From Rhizobium sp. R634 (lineage in GTDB: Bacteria; Pseudomonadota; Alphaproteobacteria; Rhizobiales; Rhizobiaceae): a DNA stretch of 64,000 bases. The translations under genes were made by a program, and so were the position numbers. The stretch is from NCBI RefSeq assembly GCF_002211305.1, contig NZ_LOKW01000001.1, positions 868,001 to 932,000 on the forward strand. Direction: 5' to 3'. Positions 62,721 to 64,000 of the stretch are shown here, piece by piece. The notes beneath the pieces are model-generated. The model searched no databases. It saw only the letters and a program-made list of their open reading frames with translations, and was not told the DNA's origin. Position 1 is the stretch's first letter; every line of letters starts with the position of its first letter.

Positions 62721-64000
62721 TCACCGTGTTTTCGGCCGCCCGGTGCGGGTATGGTCCAGCGTCGCCGGTCCCTCGATCGGGAGGCCGAGCCGTTCGAACT
62801 GGCTGGCGGGCGCATGGTTGCGCCGCATCAGGTCCAGCATGAGGTTGATCATCCGCAACTCGATGTCGGGTGCCGCCAAGGGATGTTTCTGTTCCGGATC
62901 GTTTGCGAGATCGAATAATAGCGTTTCGAGAACCGTGGTATCGAGCATGTGCGGCCGGGTAGCCGGCATGCGCAAGACTGGCGCACCTTTCGTGAATGGC
63001 AGTCCGTCAATCAACTCCGCGTTTCGCAGTTGCTCGGGGCTGAATCTTTCCCGCATCTGGGTCGGCATGAGGGTATGTTCCAGAAGCTTCTGATTGACCG
63101 GATCGTCCGGGCCGCGCATGTAGACGTAGCGGCCGTCGGTCACGTTTACATGCATTCCGAATGCGCCGAAAAGCCCTGCTTCACGAATGGTCTCGTTATC
63201 CGAGATCGTGTCCTTCAGCGGCCGGCCTTCCATGTCCTGAGTTGGCGCAAGACCGAAAAAATCCAGAAGGGTCGGCCCGAAATCGATCGTCTGCACCAGG
63301 GCTTGGCGGCGCTCACCTCTCACCTTGCTCCGCGGGTCCCAGATGAAGAGCGGGGTGTGGATGTTTTCGTCATACCAGGGCTGCACCATCTTGGCCCACC
63401 AATCATGCTCGCCGAGCAAATAGCCGTGATCCGTACAGACGATCAGCATGGTGTCGTCCCAAAGGTTTTTTTCGTCCATCAGGTCTAGGATGCGTCCGAG
63501 CGAAGCGTCGCACATGGTCAGAAGCGCGGAATATTGGTCGCGAATATACTGGACCGTCTCCGGCTGCTCCGTCACGGGGCCGTAATCCGGCCAGTCGATC
63601 TTCGGACCATCATAGGGCTTGGCGTAAAGCTCGCGGTATTTTTCATAGGAGAAGAAAGGTTCATGCGGGTCGAAGGTCTCGACCTGCAGGAACCATCGAT
63701 CGCGTTCGCAATTGGTTTGAATGAATTCGAGCCCCGCATCGAAAACCTTTGTCTGCGGATGCTCCCTTTCGTCGTCAAGATAGCGGCGATTGACGAGATC
63801 CTGCCCTCGGATGGCGAGATGCGGCTCCTGACCGACGGTGTCGTCGCCTGCGGGAACCAAAGCCTTCCAGCGGTCGCCTTCCTGGCCGCGAAAGAATTCG
63901 TATGTGCTGAAGCGATTGTGATAGGTGGCGCCGCCATCTTCCCAGTAATGCTGGTGATCTGTGATCAAATGGGTGTAGATGCCGGCCTTGCGGAGCATTT
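62721..64000 (-). CDS. Sulfatase, C-terminal part (cut by window edge)
   Basis: About 426 codons of a sulfatase; the N-terminus with the Cys/Ser-x-Pro-x-Arg active site lies beyond the right edge. Visible family parts: VETFDPHEPFFSYEKYRELY, IVCTDHGYLLGEHDWWAKMV (metal-binding Asp-His) and the ATRPHMLDTTVLETLLFDLANDPEQ end (in parts: LLFDLANDPEQKHPL), typical of type I arylsulfatase/alkaline phosphatase superfamily. The local ATG at 63998 is internal: MLRKAGIYTHLITDH is the usual middle segment. A FGE gene downstream predicts a Cys-type sulfatase. Confidence 0.92.
   Translation of the reverse strand, partial: MLRKAGIYTHLITDHQHYWEDGGATYHNRFSTYEFFRGQEGDRWKALVPAGDDTVGQEPHLAIRGQDLVNRRYLDDEREHPQTKVFDAGLEFIQTNCERDRWFLQVETFDPHEPFFSYEKYRELYAKPYDGPKIDWPDYGPVTEQPETVQYIRDQYSALLTMCDASLGRILDLMDEKNLWDDTMLIVCTDHGYLLGEHDWWAKMVQPWYDENIHTPLFIWDPRSKVRGERRQALVQTIDFGPTLLDFFGLAPTQDMEGRPLKDTISDNETIREAGLFGAFGMHVNVTDGRYVYMRGPDDPVNQKLLEHTLMPTQMRERFSPEQLRNAELIDGLPFTKGAPVLRMPATRPHMLDTTVLETLLFDLANDPEQKHPLAAPDIELRMINLMLDLMRRNHAPASQFERLGLPIEGPATLDHTRTGRPKTR

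Noticed and set aside
1-64000. CRISPR arrays, tRNA/rRNA genes, insertion sequences and phage genes
   Set aside because: None seen: no regularly spaced repeats, no transposase or integrase motifs and no tRNA-like cloverleaf were found while reading, though a computed scan was not possible.

Overview
The window looks like accessory DNA from an alphaproteobacterium of the Rhizobium/Agrobacterium/Sinorhizobium group. It is GC-rich, almost every gene is catabolic, a transporter or a regulator, and there is no rRNA, tRNA, ribosomal or replication gene. A large catabolic plasmid or chromid is an inference; no replication gene or IS element was recognised to prove it. I count about 50 protein genes in roughly ten transcription units.

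Region 1 (1-5.0 kb, minus strand) is a guanidine-utilisation operon: periplasmic binding protein, permease, ATPase, two DUF1989 proteins (carboxyguanidine deiminase-type) and the start of a guanidine/urea carboxylase cut by the left edge. It is preceded by a clear guanidine-I (ykkC) riboswitch with a terminator hairpin. The riboswitch RNA would start about 12 nt after a near-consensus sigma-54 promoter, with an NtrC-like palindrome about 100 bp upstream.

Region 2 (5.6-9.7 kb) holds an AraC regulator divergent from a D-cysteine desulfhydrase/ACC deaminase-like PLP enzyme, a DUF1349 protein and a histidinol-phosphatase-like IMPase, with two gene-poor gaps.

Region 3 (10.6-24.7 kb) is a catabolic island. 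A rightward operon encodes a ThDP enzyme, a histidinol-dehydrogenase-like enzyme, a CUT1 sugar ABC importer and two GMC flavoenzymes, and ends at a perfect terminator. A leftward unit encodes a Gfo/Idh dehydrogenase, a TIM-barrel isomerase and an MFS carrier, with an XRE regulator divergent from it.

Region 4 (25.7-31.5 kb) has a cupin-like orphan, an aspartase, and a leftward HAD phosphatase-DeoR-GH3-DeoR set.

Region 5 (31.6-45.1 kb, minus strand) is a long apparent operon: DapA-like aldolase/lyase, Tat-exported Dpp-type binding protein and importer, IclR, Gfo/Idh, a glycoamylase-domain glycosidase, class IV aminotransferase, MFS, TIM-barrel isomerase and glyoxalase-fold protein. It has a sigma-70-type promoter overlapped by a TTTCACT/AGTGAAA palindrome and ends at a strong terminator.

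Region 6 (45.5-50.2 kb) has a VOC protein, a YciI/azoreductase/hydrolase set with a divergent LysR, and a second LysR.

Region 7 (50.3-60.4 kb, plus strand) encodes an SDR, a split transketolase, a TRAP importer, a ribose-type ABC importer and an amidohydrolase: two different import systems in one unit.

Region 8 (60.6-64 kb, minus strand) has a sulfatase cut by the right edge, a MalK/UgpC-type ATPase and a formylglycine-generating enzyme, pointing to use of a sulfated substrate.
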